64,000 nucleotides of DNA, from positions 1 to 64,000 of IMG/VR virus record IMGVR_UViG_3300021479_000016. One strand, 5' to 3'. This document shows, piece by piece, positions 62,018 through 64,000 of the stretch (position 1 is its first letter; each line of letters starts with the position of its first letter). Made by a program: the position numbers and the translations under genes. The stretch is from a virus. The notes beneath the pieces were generated by a model. The model ran no database searches. It had not been told where the DNA came from and saw only the letters and a list, made by a program, of their open reading frames with translations.

Positions 62018-63477
62018 CACGCTTCCTCCTCGATAAGCACAAGCTTTTCTTGTGCCCTGGTGGTCGCCACGTAGCACAAATTTCTCTCCTGCTCCCTCTG
62101 CCACTGCTGCTTCGCCCACTGCGCCGGGCACTTGGAGCTATTCAGCCAGTACACGGTCTTAGCCTCGGATCCCTTCGCCTTATGGATTGTGCTGAGAACG
62201 GTGACGTTCTTTTTGTCCGCAAACAAGCCGTCGATGACCTCTACCAGAGCGGGCACGGTGCGCTCGGTCTCAGGCAGGGTGTCGATCAGAAACAATATGC
62301 AATCCGCTTTGTCGCGCACCTGCTCCATCTTGGCGTCGTCCTTCTTAGCTCGGGCCTTCTCGACCTCGCGGGCGCGCCATGACTGGATCTTGGCCTCCAG
62401 CGCCGGGATGCCCTTGGCGTTCATGCGCTTGATGAGGGACTTCAGGCCATCGCCTATGTCCTTGCCCAGAATCTGCACAGGGATGCGGGCCTTCAGCATC
62501 TTGTACGCCACACCTATCAAGGGGGCCGTGGTGCGGCAGATAACCAGGTCGTTGGCTACGAACTGCTTAACGCTCCAGGCGTCCCCCAGGGACTCCACGG
62601 AGCCCTCAATCGCACCCGGGGCTGCCTCGATGTGCTGCACCCACTGGTGCGCGTGCTTCACGACCGCAGTCGGGCACCGGTAGGTCACGGTCAGCGGCAG
62701 CTGGATGGCGCCGAACTCGGTCACGGCCTTATCCATGCTCTCGGACTCAGCGCCACGGAACCCGAAGATGGCCTGCGCCCGGTCGCCAACCAGCAGCAGC
62801 CTGGTCTTGGCGTGCATGATCTTGCGCAGGATCGCTACCTGGATGCTGTTCGTGTCCTGGTACTCGTCGACGACGATGAAGTCGTACTTCTGCAGACTGA
62901 TGCCGTCCTTCACCGCGAGGTACAGCAGGTCGTCGAAGTCGACCGCCGGGGCCGCATTGGAGGCCGTCAGCAGCTCCGAGGCGTACCGGATCGCGGTGTG
63001 GAAGTCAGCGTCCTCGTGATCCAGCTCCAGGTTGTGGTGGTCAGCAAGGTCGACCCAGCTCTGCTCGATGTCCGGCAGCAGGCAGCCGATGCCCGCGTTC
63101 TTGCCTAGCCCGATCAGCTTCAGCAGGAAGGGGCCGTACATGCGGGCCTCCTTATCCCCGAAGCGGGCGTCGATCATGTCCCGGGTCTTGCTGGCGGTGA
63201 CCTCGCGCAGCTTCTTGGCGCGCAGCACCGGGTTGAAGCACAGGCTGTGGAAGGTGCGTGCGTTCACGCCCTTCGCCTTCAGGTCGTCCGCATTCCGCTT
63301 GCCGAACGCCAGGAACAGGGTGGACATCCCGGGGAACTTCGCGATTACCTGCCGGATGGCCTCGACGACCGTGGTTGATTTGCCAGCGCCAGCCACAGCC
63401 TCGATCACCGCGTTACCGGTGCCGCTGGTGGCGAAGTCGAATATCGCGCTCTGCTGAACGGACCAGACGCGGCTCAC
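62017..63477 (-). CDS. UvrD/Rep-like superfamily 1 DNA helicase
   Basis: A 486-residue helicase with all SF1 motifs: Q motif SVQQSAIFDF, Walker A AVAGAGKSTT (27-36), Ia, Walker B FIVVDEYQDTN, III VGDRAQAIFGFRGA, IV LTVTYRCPTAVV, V VLSTIHKAKGSEAKTVYWL and VI RNLCYVATTRAQEKLV. It would unwind 3'-5' and could remove proteins from DNA or act in recombination. It is shorter than UvrD (about 720), lacking some 2B-domain parts. Confidence 0.9.
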   Translation of the reverse strand: MSRVWSVQQSAIFDFATSGTGNAVIEAVAGAGKSTTVVEAIRQVIAKFPGMSTLFLAFGKRNADDLKAKGVNARTFHSLCFNPVLRAKKLREVTASKTRDMIDARFGDKEARMYGPFLLKLIGLGKNAGIGCLLPDIEQSWVDLADHHNLELDHEDADFHTAIRYASELLTASNAAPAVDFDDLLYLAVKDGISLQKYDFIVVDEYQDTNSIQVAILRKIMHAKTRLLLVGDRAQAIFGFRGAESESMDKAVTEFGAIQLPLTVTYRCPTAVVKHAHQWVQHIEAAPGAIEGSVESLGDAWSVKQFVANDLVICRTTAPLIGVAYKMLKARIPVQILGKDIGDGLKSLIKRMNAKGIPALEAKIQSWRAREVEKARAKKDDAKMEQVRDKADCILFLIDTLPETERTVPALVEVIDGLFADKKNVTVLSTIHKAKGSEAKTVYWLNSSKCPAQWAKQQWQREQERNLCYVATTRAQEKLVLIEEEA

Positions 63478-63665
63478 AGCACCACCTCCATGCGAACCTG
63501 GCCTACCACGTAGCCCAGGGACTTGATGTCCTCGATCTGCTGCTTGCTGAAGGTCTTGACGTCCAGCAGCTTGGCGAACAGCTTCGCAACGTTGTTCACG
63601 GGGTACAGCAAGCCCTTGCCGTACACGTTGCGGATCTCCACCTCAAGTATCTCGTTCTGGTTCAT
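63474..63665 (-). CDS. Hypothetical protein (63 aa)
   Basis: GGAGATGAG precedes ATG 63665, and the stop overlaps the helicase start. Alpha/beta (NEILEVEIRNVYGKGLLYPV; AKLFAKLLDVKTFSKQQIED). Function unknown; possibly a helicase partner from the overlap. Confidence 0.65.
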   Translation of the reverse strand: MNQNEILEVEIRNVYGKGLLYPVNNVAKLFAKLLDVKTFSKQQIEDIKSLGYVVGQVRMEVVL

Positions 63666-63747
63666 CTCTCATCTCCTGGTTGCTGCCTGAGATGAACTCT
63701 ACGCGCCTCCAATGGATGATGCAAGCATTATTTTGTGCTGCAATGCG
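63666..63747 (-). promoter_or_regulatory. Gap with weak promoter-like pair
   Basis: No gene. Leftward TTGCAT, 17 bases, TAGAGT (about 63728-63700). A similar TTGCAA-17-TAAGCT occurs before the gene at 61721. Both keep a GCG before the -10. Low-strength promoters are possible. Confidence 0.3.
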
Positions 63748-63942
63748 TCAAGGGCACCTGGGATCCTTCGTGGCCTTCATGATTAGACCCACTGCATTCC
63801 CCAGTTCTGCTCGCAACGCTGGATCAATCTTAGCCCCCTTGGCGATCTCCAGCATCAGACCGTTAACCATCCTCGCCAGGCAGCTTAGGACTGCCGGTGC
63901 ATGGCGCTCAATCGACTCCTGATAGAACACTGGTTCGGTCAC
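63748..63942 (-). CDS. Hypothetical helical protein (64 aa)
   Basis: A GTG in a GTGA overlap. Helical (HAPAVLSCLARMVNGLMLEI; DPALRAELGNAVGLIMKATK). No family. First complete gene from the right edge. Confidence 0.6.
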   Translation of the reverse strand: MTEPVFYQESIERHAPAVLSCLARMVNGLMLEIAKGAKIDPALRAELGNAVGLIMKATKDPRCP

Positions 63943-64000
63943 GATCTCCTCACAGCGGCCACGGCATTGGCGTATTGACGGGCACGCTTAAGTAGCTCAG
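63939..64000 (-). CDS. Partial gene at right edge
   Basis: The frame ends ELLKRARQYANAVAAVRRS and overlaps the next GTG. Only 20 codons are in the window. The coding pattern and overlap support a real gene; function unknown. Confidence 0.5.
   Translation of the reverse strand, partial: ELLKRARQYANAVAAVRRS

Noticed and set aside
1-64000. CRISPR array, insertion sequence, integrase or attachment site
   Set aside because: No regularly spaced repeats, transposase, recombinase motif or terminal inverted repeat was seen on either strand.

Overview
The window is part of the genome of a tailed double-stranded DNA phage with a podovirus-type virion. The sequence is GC-rich and almost fully coding. 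Genes sit head to tail, and most neighbours share 1-8 bases through ATGA, GTGA or TGATG junctions. The virion set is a large terminase, a long portal of the P22 gp1 type, a scaffold, an HK97-fold capsid protein, several head-to-tail adaptor-like proteins and a P22 gp10-like tail hub. There are also large Ala/Gly-rich internal proteins, and no tape-measure gene is seen. Lysis uses a three-helix holin and a GH108-type muramidase, which suits a Gram-negative host. No integrase, excisionase or repressor is visible, so a lytic life cycle is the simpler reading. No DNA or RNA polymerase lies in the window; both ends cut through genes, so they may lie outside.

Layout. (1) 1-6589, leftward: replication and recombination genes. 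These are a primase zinc-finger protein, a DnaB/KaiC-like helicase, a Ref-type nuclease, a VRR-NUC nuclease, an RNA ligase, an SPFH lipoprotein and a cut-off PD-(D/E)XK nuclease at the edge. (2) 6590-6834: divergent control region with a consensus leftward promoter, a rightward promoter and two copies of a 21-bp repeat. (3) 6835-16919, rightward: SSB-like protein, HNH protein, DnaQ-like exonuclease, an overlapping PRPP-synthetase-like / nicotinamide-phosphoribosyltransferase-like pair, a MazG-like enzyme, a DUF4406-like protein, a dATP/dGTP-diphosphohydrolase-N-like protein, many small proteins and a nucleotidyltransferase-like protein. (4) 16848-53349, leftward: virion and lysis module. Transcription runs from the terminase and portal at the right, through scaffold, capsid, tail and lysis genes, to three large internal proteins; the last is a 1471-residue polyvalent protein with an ADP-ribosyltransferase-like domain. 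Two tRNA genes (Trp, Met) lie between the portal and the scaffold. (5) 53328-64000, leftward: small accessory proteins, a terminase-small-subunit-like HTH protein, a protein-tyrosine-phosphatase-like protein, an HNH protein and a UvrD/Rep-type helicase.

How the parts fit. The rightward arm makes or protects nucleotides and probably rebuilds NAD(+). The left arm copies and processes DNA and RNA. The right arm supplies packaging helpers and many very small proteins. The virion module builds a short-tailed particle with a large injected cargo. The points most worth a second look are: the NAD(+) gene pair; an AxGG short motif shared by several virion proteins; an extended -10 motif with starts that look leaderless; a chain of 13-63-codon genes including 13- and 14-residue reading frames; and two irregular tRNAs.
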